A stretch of DNA of 64,000 bases from Segatella copri (GTDB lineage Bacteria; Bacteroidota; Bacteroidia; Bacteroidales; Bacteroidaceae), in assembly GCF_026015295.1 (NCBI RefSeq), contig NZ_JAPDUW010000001.1, positions 3,514,501 to 3,578,500 of the forward strand. The letters are read 5' to 3'. Below, one piece after another: positions 32,740-43,700 of this stretch. How positions within the stretch are numbered: the stretch's first letter is position 1; every line of letters begins with the position of its first letter. A model generated the notes under the pieces. It was given only the letters and a program-made list of their open reading frames with translations. It made no database searches and had not been told where the DNA came from. The position numbers were made by a program, and so were the translations under genes.

Positions 32740-34410
32740 TTATTCCTTGTTGGAAGAAGCATAGAGACCGATGCAGGCACCGAGGAAGCCACCGCTCTTC
32801 TGGGTGCTCAGGTTAGATGCATCTACACCCTTGGCAAGAAGCTGCCAGCTGCCGCCTTCTTCAGCATAATAGAAATCATAATATCTGTCATGACCTTCTA
32901 CCTTCAGCTTCAGCTTACCTCCCTTGATAGGAGCAGAAGCGATAGTTACGTTGTTCTTCTCGGCACGGGTCAGGGTAATCATCAGCTTGCCATTCTTCAT
33001 GGTCTTACCCAATACGAAGTTGTGGTCTTCCTTCTGGAGAAGTGCCAAGCCTGCGATATCCTTGTCGTTGCGAGGAGTAAAGTTGATTTCTGTCTCAGCT
33101 GTGAAGGTGCCGTGCTGCTGACGTGCCCAGATGGCAGACATCGGTTCACGCTTGTAGATGTTGCCTGGCAGGAGATTGAACTTCAATTTGCCGTTTTCTA
33201 CCTTGTAACAGTCAACGAAGTCACGGAGGAACATCCAGCGTGGATTCAACTCTTTCAGACCCACCTTATTGTTATCTACATCGAAGTTATCCACATAAGA
33301 GAAGTTGCCTGAGAACTCATTCTTTGCGGCAGGCTTCAAACCAGCCTTCTCTCCAACGGTAGAGATAGGAGTATTCTTGGCAAGAATCTCTGGCCATCCA
33401 TTCTTCCAGGTTACAGGCAGGAGATAAGTATCGCGACCTGTGTTGTACATATCCTCTTCATAAGGACGGCAAGCCAGGAATACAGCCCACCAGTTACCCT
33501 TGCCATCTTCTACGATGTCGGCATGACCGGCACTTGATACTGGGTCCTTGCGGTTAGGGTCGAGACCGGTACGCTGGGTAAGAATAGGGTTGTTAGGGCA
33601 TTCCACCCATGGTCCCATCGGATTCTTGGCACGCAGGATAACCTCGCTGTGCCATCCGCCTGTACCACCTTCTGCGCACATCAGATAATAGAACTTGCCC
33701 TTCTTGAAGAGGTGAGGACCCTCAATCCAGATAGGACGCGCCTCTACATGGGTTCCGCCACGCAGAATCTCCTTGAAGTCGCCCTTGATGCTGTCGCCCT
33801 TCACGTCGAATTCGAAGCAGCGGATAGCACGCTGACCCTCATAGTCGGCACCGCCAACTACTGGACCGTTATGTACGATATATCCCTTTCCGTTGTCATC
33901 GAAGAAGAAGCTAGGGTCGATGCCGTCAATCTTCTTCAGATAGATAGGCTCGCTCCAGCCTTTGGAAGGATCTTTTGATTTCACAAAGAAGTTGCCGGCT
34001 CCCACATTGGTGGTAATCATATAGAAGGTCTTGTTCTTCTTGTTATAGCTGATGGCTGGTGCGAAGATACCGGCTGATACCTGCTGGCCCTTCAATGGAA
34101 CCTGTGATGTGCGGTCGAGAACATGACCGGCTGGCTGCCAGTTGACCAGGTCTTTACTGGTTGAGAGAGGCACACCTGGGAAGAAGGTAAACGAAGAGTT
34201 TACCAGATAGTAGGTGTCGCCTACGCGACAGAGTGATGGGTCTGGATAGAAACCAGCCAGTACCGGGTTGTAATACTGGTGAGTCTTGTCGATTTCAACA
34301 TTGAAGCGAGCGTCATTTCCCGCATACTTGAAATAGTCAAACTCAGCTGTCTGCGCCTGTGCAGCGGCTGCAAGCGTCAGGGAAAGCGATAAGATTGCAA
34401 TTTTTTTCAT
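32740..34410 (-). CDS. GH43 beta-xylosidase/arabinofuranosidase
   Basis: 556 aa. Signal peptide 1-20 (A-Q-A-Q). Five-bladed propeller GH43 domain with the three catalytic acids visible: Asp57 in G-F-Y-P-D-P-S, Asp165 in D-G-I-D-P-S-F-F, and Glu230 in I-E-G-P-H-L. The C-terminal about 190 residues are a beta-sandwich of the GH43_C2 type (R-Q-Q-H-G-T-F-T-A-E-T-E, G-L-A-L-L-Q-K-E-D-H). Enzymes of this architecture remove xylose or arabinose from xylo-oligosaccharides. No lipobox, so periplasmic. Next to the hybrid regulator and preceded by three operator-like half-sites (34533-34581). Confidence 0.9.
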   Translation of the reverse strand: MKKIAILSLSLTLAAAAQAQTAEFDYFKYAGNDARFNVEIDKTHQYYNPVLAGFYPDPSLCRVGDTYYLVNSSFTFFPGVPLSTSKDLVNWQPAGHVLDRTSQVPLKGQQVSAGIFAPAISYNKKNKTFYMITTNVGAGNFFVKSKDPSKGWSEPIYLKKIDGIDPSFFFDDNGKGYIVHNGPVVGGADYEGQRAIRCFEFDVKGDSIKGDFKEILRGGTHVEARPIWIEGPHLFKKGKFYYLMCAEGGTGGWHSEVILRAKNPMGPWVECPNNPILTQRTGLDPNRKDPVSSAGHADIVEDGKGNWWAVFLACRPYEEDMYNTGRDTYLLPVTWKNGWPEILAKNTPISTVGEKAGLKPAAKNEFSGNFSYVDNFDVDNNKVGLKELNPRWMFLRDFVDCYKVENGKLKFNLLPGNIYKREPMSAIWARQQHGTFTAETEINFTPRNDKDIAGLALLQKEDHNFVLGKTMKNGKLMITLTRAEKNNVTIASAPIKGGKLKLKVEGHDRYYDFYYAEEGGSWQLLAKGVDASNLSTQKSGGFLGACIGLYASSNKE

Positions 34411-34503
34411 TTTATTATTGGGTTTAAAATTACAGAATGAGTATCTGAACTCATGGCTGAAACATGTATTCAGAATTCTGCTGCAAAGTTACCGCTTTCC
34501 TTT

Positions 34504-34581
34504 TAAATATACCCCCACAGAATGTTACCAACACTTTGCGAGGCGTATCATAAGCTTCTCTATTTGTAACAAATACTTTAT
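34504..34581 (-). promoter_or_regulatory. Promoter with three phased half-sites for the GH43 gene
   Basis: Read on the minus strand, ATAAAGTATTTGTTAC (34566-34581), a weak GAGAAGC (34554-34560) and GCAAAGT (34533-34539) start exactly 21 bp apart. The first and last match the half-sites found upstream of GH5, SusC, GH43-CBM6 and the 59-kb operon. A -7-like TATATTTA (34504-34511) follows 21 nt after the last half-site, instead of 19 as elsewhere. An alternative -7, TAACTTTG, lies at 34484-34491. Confidence 0.6.
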
Positions 34582-34617
34582 TATGGGAAACATCTGGCCT
34601 TTTCTGCAGTGAAAAGG

Positions 34618-37600
34618 CTAGATTTTCCGGTGTGCCTGCATATAATCGCGAGGCGAAGAGCCATAAAAGTTCTTGAACATGGTGCTGAAGCTGGATGGGT
34701 TGGAGAAACCGCAGCTAAACATGATGTCTGTTATCGTCTTGTTAGAGTGGCTCAGCAACTTTTCGGCATATTGCAGACGGGTATTGCGGATGAAGGCATG
34801 TGGTGTCTGGTTGGTCAGTTCCTTCATTCGGCGGTGCAGATGCACACGGCTCAGTCCTACTTCGCGGGCAATCATATCCACACTCAGGTCCTCATTATCC
34901 ATGTTATCATTGATAACCTTCATCACCTGTTCCATCAGCTGGTCTTTTGGCGAAAGGGTTTTTTCTATCGCAATCTGCCTGTCGCTCTGTCTCTCGTTGC
35001 CCATAAACTTGTTTCTCAAAGTACGGCGCACGTTGAGCAGGTTGATGATGGTGCGGCGCAGAATGTCCATATTGAACGGCTTCACCACATAGGCATCGGC
35101 ACCCGACTGCAAACCGGTCAGCTGGTCTTCCTCTCTGCTCATCGCTGTAAGCAGAATCACCGGAATGTGGTTGGTGTTCACATTGTTCTTAATCTTGGTA
35201 CAGAGTGTATTGCCGTCCATTTCTGGCATCATGATGTCTGAGATAACGAGGCTTGGCTTCTGCTTGATAATCTCCGGCAGCGCCTCCTTTCCGTTGCAGA
35301 AGGTAAGGATATTGTAGGTTTCCTGTAGTTGGGTCTTCAGGAAATTACGTATTGCCTCATCGTCTTCTACCACAGCGATGGTGCTCTTTACCTTGCTCTT
35401 GAAATCTTCTTCGGCGTCATTGGCTGTATCGGCAGCATTCTCTTCGTTTCCTTCCTCCATGTTTTCTTCCAGTTCCTTGATGTCTTCAGCAGTCTGTGGC
35501 TCCGGTGCATCTATCATTTCTTCCGGTTTCAGATGCTCGTTGCCCAGAGGCAGTGTGATGAGGAACTGGCTTCCTTCCTTCCAGTCGGCTTCATCAAGTG
35601 TCTTGTTGTTGGCGGCTGTAATGGTTCCGTAGTGCAGCTCCACGAGTGAGCGCGTCAGGTCGAGACCGATTCCCGTACCTACATTCCGGTCATTAGAAGT
35701 GGTGGTACTCTGATAGAAGCGCTGGAAAATCGTTTCGAGCTTTTCCTCCTGAATGCCCTTGCCGCTGTCCTTGATGGCGATGCGGACATGATGAGGCGAG
35801 TGGGAGAGGGTGATACGGATTCTGCCGCCTGCAGGAGTAAACTTGAAGGCGTTTGACAGGACATTCATCAATACCTTGTCAAAGTTGTCGCGGTCTATCC
35901 ATACCGGGAGAGTTTCGTCTTCGTGCTCAAAGGTGAAGTGGATGCTCTTGGCTATCGCCTGCTGGCAGAAGAGTTTGTATTCATCGCCAATAAAGGCAAC
36001 CATATCGGTTTCGCTCATGTGCATCACCATCTGTCCCTTGTCAATCTTTCTCAGGTCCATCATCTGGTTAATCAGGTGCAGGATTCGTTCCGAGTTCTTG
36101 CGCATCATATCGTAGATGCCCTGTCGGTGAGCGTCTTTGTCTTCCTTAATCAGCGTGAACAGCGGAGTGAGGATAAGGGTCAATGGGGTACGGATTTCGT
36201 GGCTGATGTTCATGAAGAACTTCAGTTTTGCTTCGCCCATCTCTTCCGCATGGATATGCTGCTGCAATATGAGCTGGTCTTCCATCTTGCGTTTGCGGTG
36301 CTTGATATAGAGCAGACAGAGCCCCAGGAAGGCAAGCAGATAGCAGATTCTTGCCCAAATGCTGGCGTACCAGGCTGGGTGAATGATGATGGAGAACTCC
36401 TTGACAGGGGTTTCGTATCCGTTGCAGATGGCCTTGACACGGAACTTATAGGTACCTGCTGGCATGTGTGAGAATGACAGCTCGTTCATGCCAGACTGTA
36501 TGGTTCGCCAATCCTCACCATTGATGCTGTAGGCGTAACTGATCTGCTCTACATTATTATATGTAAGAGTAGACAGGTGGATGGTGAAGGTGTTGTCTTC
36601 ATGAGATAAGGAGAACTTGTCGCTGTTGTAGACGCCTTTGTCGGTGATAGTATAGATGCCCGATTCCATATCCGGGTATACAGGTTTGTTGCCCACAAGA
36701 AGTCCTGATATGGTAACTTTTGCCTGCCAAGGATGCTGTTTCACCTTGTCCGTATCAAACCAGTTGATACCGCCGGTTCCGCCCATCACCAGCATCTTTC
36801 CTCCCCAGAGCGTGCAGGCTGCTGCATCGCTGAACTCATTGCTCTGTAAGCCATTGTCCGAGAAGTACTTGTTGATAGTTCCTTTTTCTGTATCTACCTG
36901 GTTTAAGCCACAGGTAGTTCCTATCCAGATTCTGCCCTTGTAATCTTCTATGATGCTGGTTACGCTGTTGTCAGAAAGTCCAAGTTCTGTGTTATAAATC
37001 TTCGGATGAGCATATCCCTTCTTCGGATCATAGCAGATTGCGCCGTCTTCTGTGCCAAACCATACACGGTTCTTGCTGTCAGAATAAACGCAATGAGAGA
37101 AACTGCCCTTGTTCAGACAGTTGACGCCACCGAAAGTTGAAGTCCAGCTGTTTTTTTGCTGGTCATAGCAAGCCAGACCCACAGAAGTGGCTACGAAAAC
37201 CCGCTTACCATCTTTTGAGATGCTAAGATTTATGAGGTAATCATTAGGAATACTGTTCTTTTTCAGGTTGTTGTCGGCACCATCTTGTGCTTCCCATTGC
37301 TTGATGCTTCCATCTGGAGAAAGGCGGAAAAGTCCTTTGCCCATGGTAGCAAACCATACATTGCCCTGCGGGTCTTCCTGGATATCGAAGATGCCCGCCT
37401 GGTTGCCAATGCCTAGGCTGAATGGATGGAAAGATCCCCCCGCATCTATCAATCCGATGCCGTCAGTATAGGTTCCTACCCATGTTCTGCCTTTCTTGTC
37501 TTTGCAGAGTGCCAGTACCGTGGTGTTGCTTAATAAATGGCTCTTGATGCTACCGGTTTTTATGTCAAAGAGGTAAAGACCATCCTTGTCGGTGCCCACC

Positions 37601-38724
37601 CAGACTTGATCGCCCTGGTTGGCACACAGACTTGTGATGCTGTTTTCGCCTATCACGTTGCGGCTGTCCAAACGGTAGCCCATATAGTTGAAATCGCATT
37701 GAGCCTGCGACTGCATGAATACGCCCTTCTGGAGCATGCTCACCCAGATGTTTCCCGTAAAATCTTCTATAATGCTGGTAATCTTGCTCTTGGCAAGATT
37801 TACTTCATGGCAGAACAGAGGATTATTTTGCAAGAATCCTGTTACAGGATTATACACGAAGATACCCATACCATCGCAACCGATAAACAAGTGCTGGTCA
37901 CGGCTGATATAGATGTTGTCAATAGGAAGATTGCCTATGCCGGCTATCTTGGTGAAGATGGTTGAACCTGCCTTGAGAAGGTAAACGCCATCATTCTTGG
38001 TGGCAAGATAGATGTTGCCCTTCTTGTCTTGCCTGATATCTTGCGCCTCAGCGTTTTCAGTGCCTGCGAAATTGGAAACAATCTTGCCGTTCTTTTCTTT
38101 CCGATACAGCTTTCCGTTTTCCAGGATAATCCAGAGCCTTTCTTGTTTGTCTTCCAATATCTTGTGTACAAACTTCAGCTTCTCTACTTCTCCTTTCATG
38201 GTGTAACAGGCGTTTGCATCTATTTTCTTGGTCATGATGCCGTAACCGGAGGTAACGACAGCAATATCGCCATTGTGCAAACGGCTTACCTGGGTAACGT
38301 AAGTGTTTATAGGCTTATTTCTTGAATCGAGCATAGGTACGTTGCAGAACCTTTTACCATTAAGTATAAGTAGCGACTTGTTAGTTCCCAGCACAATACG
38401 CCCCTTTTCATCCTGTGTTATACAGTTGATATAGTTGCTGTTGAGCCCGTTACTGTTGTTGTAGGCTTTTCTGATGACCATAAAGTTATAGCCATCATAG
38501 ATATTCAAGCCGTTACGGGTGGCAATCCAAATGAAACCATTTGAATCCTGGAACACCTGAGTGGCAAGGTTGCTCGAAAGCTGGTTGTCTGAATTGAAAA
38601 GTTTTCCTCGCTGCGCCATCATGTTCTGCGCAGTGAGACTGAAGATAAACATCAGTAAAAGACCGATGTATCTCATTGTTCTGAGGTTTGATTTCATGGA
38701 AATCATCATGATTCTTGGTTTCAT
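34618..38724 (-). CDS. Hybrid two-component system (HTCS) regulator of the xylan locus
   Basis: 1368 aa. Signal anchor at about 17-37. The periplasmic sensor is two seven-bladed propellers of reg_prop repeats (repeated G-x-I-W-I-A-T/G-x-x-W-V-G-T, about 45-690), then a Y_Y_Y domain (Y-A-Y-S-I-N-G-E-D-W-R) and a membrane helix (about 785-805). Cytoplasmic parts: histidine kinase with His842 in S-H-E-I-R-T-P, ATPase G-T-G-I-G-L-D-L, receiver with Asp1163 in S-D-I-M-M-P-E-M-D-G, and a C-terminal AraC-type helix-turn-helix. Such HTCS proteins sense oligosaccharides in the periplasm and activate nearby SusC/D loci; XynR of P. bryantii does this for xylan. It lies between the GH43 and the GH5-SusC operons. 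Confidence 0.94.
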   Translation of the reverse strand: MKPRIMMISMKSNLRTMRYIGLLLMFIFSLTAQNMMAQRGKLFNSDNQLSSNLATQVFQDSNGFIWIATRNGLNIYDGYNFMVIRKAYNNSNGLNSNYINCITQDEKGRIVLGTNKSLLILNGKRFCNVPMLDSRNKPINTYVTQVSRLHNGDIAVVTSGYGIMTKKIDANACYTMKGEVEKLKFVHKILEDKQERLWIILENGKLYRKEKNGKIVSNFAGTENAEAQDIRQDKKGNIYLATKNDGVYLLKAGSTIFTKIAGIGNLPIDNIYISRDQHLFIGCDGMGIFVYNPVTGFLQNNPLFCHEVNLAKSKITSIIEDFTGNIWVSMLQKGVFMQSQAQCDFNYMGYRLDSRNVIGENSITSLCANQGDQVWVGTDKDGLYLFDIKTGSIKSHLLSNTTVLALCKDKKGRTWVGTYTDGIGLIDAGGSFHPFSLGIGNQAGIFDIQEDPQGNVWFATMGKGLFRLSPDGSIKQWEAQDGADNNLKKNSIPNDYLINLSISKDGKRVFVATSVGLACYDQQKNSWTSTFGGVNCLNKGSFSHCVYSDSKNRVWFGTEDGAICYDPKKGYAHPKIYNTELGLSDNSVTSIIEDYKGRIWIGTTCGLNQVDTEKGTINKYFSDNGLQSNEFSDAAACTLWGGKMLVMGGTGGINWFDTDKVKQHPWQAKVTISGLLVGNKPVYPDMESGIYTITDKGVYNSDKFSLSHEDNTFTIHLSTLTYNNVEQISYAYSINGEDWRTIQSGMNELSFSHMPAGTYKFRVKAICNGYETPVKEFSIIIHPAWYASIWARICYLLAFLGLCLLYIKHRKRKMEDQLILQQHIHAEEMGEAKLKFFMNISHEIRTPLTLILTPLFTLIKEDKDAHRQGIYDMMRKNSERILHLINQMMDLRKIDKGQMVMHMSETDMVAFIGDEYKLFCQQAIAKSIHFTFEHEDETLPVWIDRDNFDKVLMNVLSNAFKFTPAGGRIRITLSHSPHHVRIAIKDSGKGIQEEKLETIFQRFYQSTTTSNDRNVGTGIGLDLTRSLVELHYGTITAANNKTLDEADWKEGSQFLITLPLGNEHLKPEEMIDAPEPQTAEDIKELEENMEEGNEENAADTANDAEEDFKSKVKSTIAVVEDDEAIRNFLKTQLQETYNILTFCNGKEALPEIIKQKPSLVISDIMMPEMDGNTLCTKIKNNVNTNHIPVILLTAMSREEDQLTGLQSGADAYVVKPFNMDILRRTIINLLNVRRTLRNKFMGNERQSDRQIAIEKTLSPKDQLMEQVMKVINDNMDNEDLSVDMIAREVGLSRVHLHRRMKELTNQTPHAFIRNTRLQYAEKLLSHSNKTITDIMFSCGFSNPSSFSTMFKNFYGSSPRDYMQAHRKI

Positions 38725-38752
38725 TGTCTTTTGGCTTTTTTATATTCGTTTG

Positions 38753-38760
38753 CAAAAATA
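38753..38760 (-). promoter_or_regulatory. -7 element of the HTCS gene
   Basis: TATTTTTG on the minus strand, 29 nt before the start codon. It lacks the phased half-sites, which suggests the regulator is made constitutively. Confidence 0.55.
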
Positions 38761-38871
38761 CAAAATTTATGGGAGAATAGTGCACAGAAATGTATGTTTT
38801 TTATAGATTTGTGCTAAAAAGATGTTAAAATGTTACGTAGAGTAAAGATAATGTTACATGTGGTACGAGAG

Positions 38872-38926
38872 AAAAACTATTGGTTACTTATTATAAAGTA
38901 TGTTTCCTAGATTAGGAGTATCTTTG
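38872..38926 (+). promoter_or_regulatory. Promoter with phased half-sites for the GH5 gene
   Basis: AAAAACTATTGGTTAC (38872-38887) and ATAAAGTATGTTTC (38893-38906) start 21 bp apart. The -7 box TATCTTTG (38919-38926) starts exactly 26 bp after the second half-site. There is no TTTG -33 box, and the second half-site occupies that place. The leader to GH5 is about 265 nt. Confidence 0.65.
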
Positions 38927-39201
38927 CATCGGTTTTTAAGTTGTATATATTTTGAATATTTAGGTTAGTTAGGTTTATACATAATAGTTTGTAGAATAGG
39001 TTTAGAATTTCTAAAAGATTTTGATATTATGGTTTTTATATAGAATCATGATTAATTGGTTTTCGGGAATGGTGCGTAGTGATTACGCGCCATTCTATTT
39101 TAAAAGACCAGCATCCTTTTCTGTAAACTGGAACCTGGCAATCCTTCATAATATAATAAGGTGACTGACAAATATTGATAAATCTAAAAATAATTATAAC
39201 A
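38927..39201 (+). other. Long 5' leader of the GH5 gene with a hairpin
   Basis: A/T-rich untranslated leader. GAATGG-T-GCGTA pairs with TACGC-G-CCATTC (39067-39094, GTGAT loop), followed by TATTTTAAAAG. This may be an attenuator or a stability element. No small ORF with a ribosome-binding site was seen. Confidence 0.5.
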
Positions 39202-40647
39202 ATGAACAGAAAGAAAATGTTAATATCACTCGCTATGGCTATGCTGTCAATGGCGGGACTGGCTGCCGATAATCTGCCGGCACTTCGTGTGCAGGGTAAG
39301 AATCTGGTGGATGCCAATGGTAAGACCGTTGTCTTGCATGGTGTGATGGACACGCCTAATCGATACTTCAACAATTGGAGATGGCAGGCGTGGAAGGCTG
39401 ACTATACGGATGCTGATGTGAAGCCTTGCCTCAATTATTTCGAGAAGATCTTCACCGCCATTACCGATCATTCCCAGGGCGCTTACTGTGATGTGTTCCG
39501 TCTGCACATGGACCCATGCTGGACCAATGGTACCGAGAGTCTGAACTCTGGCTATATGAGCTATTATGAAAATAATGGTGCCGAGACTACTGGCGAGGCA
39601 AATATTACCAAGTTTTACTTACCTTATTATAAGAAGTATCTCCAGTCACTCTATATTCCGCTCATCAAGCAGGCTTTGGCACACGGCCTTTATGTAGTGG
39701 TTCGCCCTCCTGGGGTTTGCCCTCCAAAGCTCACAGTAGAGGAATATAACAATGCCGCCACCAAGAAGAAGTGCTATCTGTATTATCTTCTCAATATATG
39801 GCATGAGTTTGCTTCCGATCCATATATCCAGGAACATTCCGGACAGATTTCCATTGAGCTAGCCAACGAGCCAATCTCCATCACGTGGAATGGCAGTTCT
39901 GACAATGGAGCTATGAAGGAATTCTTCCAGCCTGTCGTGACCAAGATTCGCCGCGATGGATTCAATGGCATCATCTGGGTGCCGGGCACCACTTGGCAGC
40001 AAAACTATCGTGACTATGTAAAGCATCCGATAGTAGACTCGCAAAACAATCTGGGTTATGCCGTTCACTGCTATCCAGGCTGGTATAAGTCAGGCTCGGG
40101 CAACAATGACAATACCAACAAGGAGATATTCTACAATGCATTCCTGGAAGCTGTGCCAGTGGTGAAGACCAATCCTATCATCGTGACCGAGATAGACTGG
40201 AGCCCATACAAGCCAGGCTCAGGCCACAAGGACGAGCAGGGCAACTGGGTGGAGAGCAACTATGGCACTTGGGGCACCGCTACCACATCAGGTTTTGGTG
40301 AAGGATGGAAGTATATCCACGACAAACTGGGCAATATCAGCATGACGCTTCAAGGCTCAGGACTCTACTTCGACATCGACACTTATCTCAAGGACAAGGT
40401 TGTGGAGCCTGCGTTCAAGGGAGTAGACGAGGCTTGCGGCGAAGCTTGCTTTAAATGGTACAAGGAATGGTATTTGAAACAAAATGCAACAGGAATTAAA
40501 CAATTAGAAACCCAGGCAGACGTGGTTTCCACCTTATATTATAATATAGAAGGAAAAGAAGTTGAAAAGCCAACTGCTGGTGTTTATATAATAAAACAAC
40601 TGTTAAGCAATGGAAAAATACGTTCTCGCAAGGTTTTTCTAAAATGA
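39202..40647 (+). CDS. GH5-family glycoside hydrolase, secreted
   Basis: 481 aa from ATG 39202 (M-N-R-K-K-M-L-I-S). The signal peptide ends near A-G-L-A-A. The family 5 barrel has the acid/base Glu223 in I-E-L-A-N-E-P and the nucleophile Glu330 in I-I-V-T-E-I-D-W, with the N-terminal V-L-H-G-V-M-D-T-P strand. It could be a xylanase or another beta-glycanase. The subfamily cannot be set from sight. The last 30 residues (Y-N-I-E-G-K-E-V ... G-V-Y-I-I-K ... S-R-K-V-F-L-K) look like a type IX secretion-type C-terminal sorting signal. It is the first plus-strand gene of the xylan locus, with its own operator. Confidence 0.85.
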   Translation: MNRKKMLISLAMAMLSMAGLAADNLPALRVQGKNLVDANGKTVVLHGVMDTPNRYFNNWRWQAWKADYTDADVKPCLNYFEKIFTAITDHSQGAYCDVFRLHMDPCWTNGTESLNSGYMSYYENNGAETTGEANITKFYLPYYKKYLQSLYIPLIKQALAHGLYVVVRPPGVCPPKLTVEEYNNAATKKKCYLYYLLNIWHEFASDPYIQEHSGQISIELANEPISITWNGSSDNGAMKEFFQPVVTKIRRDGFNGIIWVPGTTWQQNYRDYVKHPIVDSQNNLGYAVHCYPGWYKSGSGNNDNTNKEIFYNAFLEAVPVVKTNPIIVTEIDWSPYKPGSGHKDEQGNWVESNYGTWGTATTSGFGEGWKYIHDKLGNISMTLQGSGLYFDIDTYLKDKVVEPAFKGVDEACGEACFKWYKEWYLKQNATGIKQLETQADVVSTLYYNIEGKEVEKPTAGVYIIKQLLSNGKIRSRKVFLK

Positions 40648-40701
40648 TAAACTTTCTGTTACACCACGCAAAGTATGTTTCGAAAGAAATCCATACCTTT
40701 G
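40647..40701 (+). promoter_or_regulatory. Promoter with phased half-sites for the SusC/SusD operon
   Basis: ATAAACTTTCTGTTAC (40647-40662) and GCAAAGTATGTTTC (40668-40681) start 21 bp apart. The -7 box TACCTTTG (40694-40701) starts 26 bp after the second. It begins at the stop codon of GH5, so it gives the transporter operon its own control. Confidence 0.7.
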
Positions 40702-40789
40702 CCGCCGTGAATAAACAGTTTTTGTGCACGCCTAAATTTTTAAAGCATAAATCAAAAATGAATAGAACATGATTGAACAAGTGTTAACA

Positions 40790-43700
40790 ATGAAACGGAC
40801 AGCAGCCTTATGCTTGGTGGGAGCTTTCTGCAGCCTGAATGCTCAGGCACAGAAGATCCAGGTCAAGGGTAATCTTGTTGACGGTACAGGTGAGCCTCTG
40901 ATAGGTGCCACTGTAAAAGTGAAAGGTAATGCCAGCGTCGGTGCGGTCACCGACTTTGATGGTAATTTCAGTATCAGTGTTCCTTCAGAGAATTCTACCC
41001 TCGTATTTACATACGTAGGTATGAAGACCAAGGAAGTAAAGATCGGTAAGAAGAGAGAGTTCAAACTTACTCTTGAAGACGACAACGCCATCGGCGAAGT
41101 TGTAGTCGTTGGTTATGGTCAGCAGAAGAAGGCTTCTGTCGTAGGTTCCATTACCCAGACCACAGGTAAGGTGTTGGAACGCGCAGGTGGTGTTTCAGAC
41201 ATCGGTTCTGCCCTGACAGGTAATCTGCCTGGTGTGATTACATCATCTTCATCAGGTATGCCTGGTGATGAGGATCCTAAGATTGTGATTCGTGGTGTGA
41301 GCTCCTGGAACTCTTCCGACCCTCTCATTCTTGTGGATGGTATCGAGCGCCCTATGTCGAGTGTGGATATCCATTCCGTGCAGTCTATCTCTGTATTGAA
41401 GGATGCTTCTGCCACTGCCGTGTATGGTGTGAAGGGTGCGAATGGTGTTATCCTGATTACCACCAAGCGTGGTACGGAAGGCAAGGCTAAGATTTCTGCC
41501 AGTGCAAGCACTGCGATCAAGCTGGTGTCTAAGTTGCCTGAGACCTACGGTTCTGCCGATGCACTCTATTATGTGAACCAGGCAATCAAGCATGAGTTGG
41601 GACTCTCACCTTCAAGCTGGGGTGACATCCGCTCTACCGAATTCATCGATAAATACAATGCTCCAGCCGGCAGTATTGATCCGGAGACCGGATTGCTGAT
41701 GAGCGAGCGTTATCCGGATGTAGATTGGCAGAAGGAACTCTTCAAGAACTACGCCATGTCTTACAATGCCAATGTGAATATCGCTGGTGGTACCAAGGCA
41801 GTGAAGTATTATGCTGCCATCGACTATCAGCACGAGGGTGACCTCTTCCGCGAGTGGAATAACAATCGTGGTTATACCAGTGGTTACGGATTCAACCGTA
41901 TCAACGTTCGTTCCAATCTCGACTTCCAGCTCACCAAGACTACCACGCTGAAGGCAAACCTTTCGGGTAGCCATGGTATCCGCAAGTCACCTTATGGCTT
42001 GGAGAAAGGTTCATGGGCTGAGTCCCAGCTCTGGCAGGCAGCTTACTCAGCACCTCATGATACCTTCCTGCCACAGTATAGTGATGGTGTTTGGGGCTAT
42101 TTCCCTAAAGATGAGCAAGGCTCTCCTAACTCTGTGACCCAACTTGCACTTCATGGTGAGCAGTCAACCACTACAACCCGTATCAACACCGACTTTACGC
42201 TCGAGCAGGATCTTTCCTTTATTACAAAGGGTCTGAAGGCATCTGCCCTCGTATCTTGGGATAACGTGTTTGTGGAAGCAAACCGAGGTGTCAATGACCT
42301 CAATCATGCAGCCCAGTATAAGTATATCGACCCTGTAACGGGTGTGGTAACCTATAAGGAGAAGCCTGCGGGACACAACAACTTCGATTTTGTGGAGACC
42401 ATCGCATGGACGACAGATGCGGGTGCGCTCAACAACAATCTTACCCAGCGTAACCTTTTCTATCAGGCACAGCTCTATTGGGGACGCAAGTTCGGCAAGC
42501 ACGATGTAACAGCTATGGGCGTATTCAACCGCTCTGAGCGTGCTACGGGTTCTCAGTTTACCAACTACCGTGAGGACTGGGCATTCCGTACCACCTATAA
42601 TTATGACGATCGCTACATGTTCGAGTATAACGGTGCCTACAACGGTTCAGAGAAGTTCTCCAAGAACAATCGTTTTGCCTTCTTCAATTCAGGTGCTATC
42701 GGTTGGAACGTAGCCAACGAGAAATGGTTCAAGCCAGTGACTGAGGCAAAGGTATTCGGCAGAAACCTGGTTGACATCCTCAAGTTCCGCTACTCTTATG
42801 GAGAGATTGGTGAGGATAATGTATGGGAACGCTGGCTCTACCAGACCACTTGGGCTTATGGTGGCAAGACCCATCTTGATTCAACCAACCCAAACAACGA
42901 ATCCATTTACACCTGGTATAAGGAATCGAAGGTAGGTAACCCAGATATCCATTGGGAGAAGGCCATCAAACAGAATTTCGGTATCGACTATGCTTTCCTC
43001 GGAGGTCTCGTAGCTGGTTCGCTTGAATTCTTCAATGAGAAGCGTTCCGACATCATGATTGCCGGCGGCAGCCGTTCGGTGCCTTCCTATTTCGGTGCTT
43101 CTGCTCCTTACATTAACAAGGGTAGAACCAAGACCACAGGTTATGAGCTTGAAGTTCGACTGCAGTATGATTTTGCCAACGGTATCCATGCCTATGCCAA
43201 TATGAACATGACGCATGCAAAAAATGTTGTTACCGAGCATGACGACCCAGAGTTGCTTCCTGCATACCAGAAGAACGTTGGATTCTCCATCGGACAGGGC
43301 AAGAGCTATCTCGACAATGGTACAGCACAGTCTTGGGATGATGTCATCGCCATGACTCCTCACAATACCAACGACAACCAGAAGTTGCCAGGTCAGTATA
43401 TCATCACCGACTTCAATGGTGACGGTGTGATTGATACTAATGATAGTGCGCCTTATGGCTTTACAGGTACTCCTCAGAACACCTACAATGCCACTATCGG
43501 TATTGACTACAAGGGATTCAGCATCTATGCACAGTTCTATGGCGTAAACAACGTGAGCCGCTATGTATCATTCAACTCATTGCCTAAGCCATACCTTCAC
43601 ACGGTGTTCAAGGAGGGTGCTTACTGGTCACCATCAACGCCAAACGGTATTCCTTCACTCCGCATGAACTCTACGCCAAGTTACTATGAGGGTACCCGCT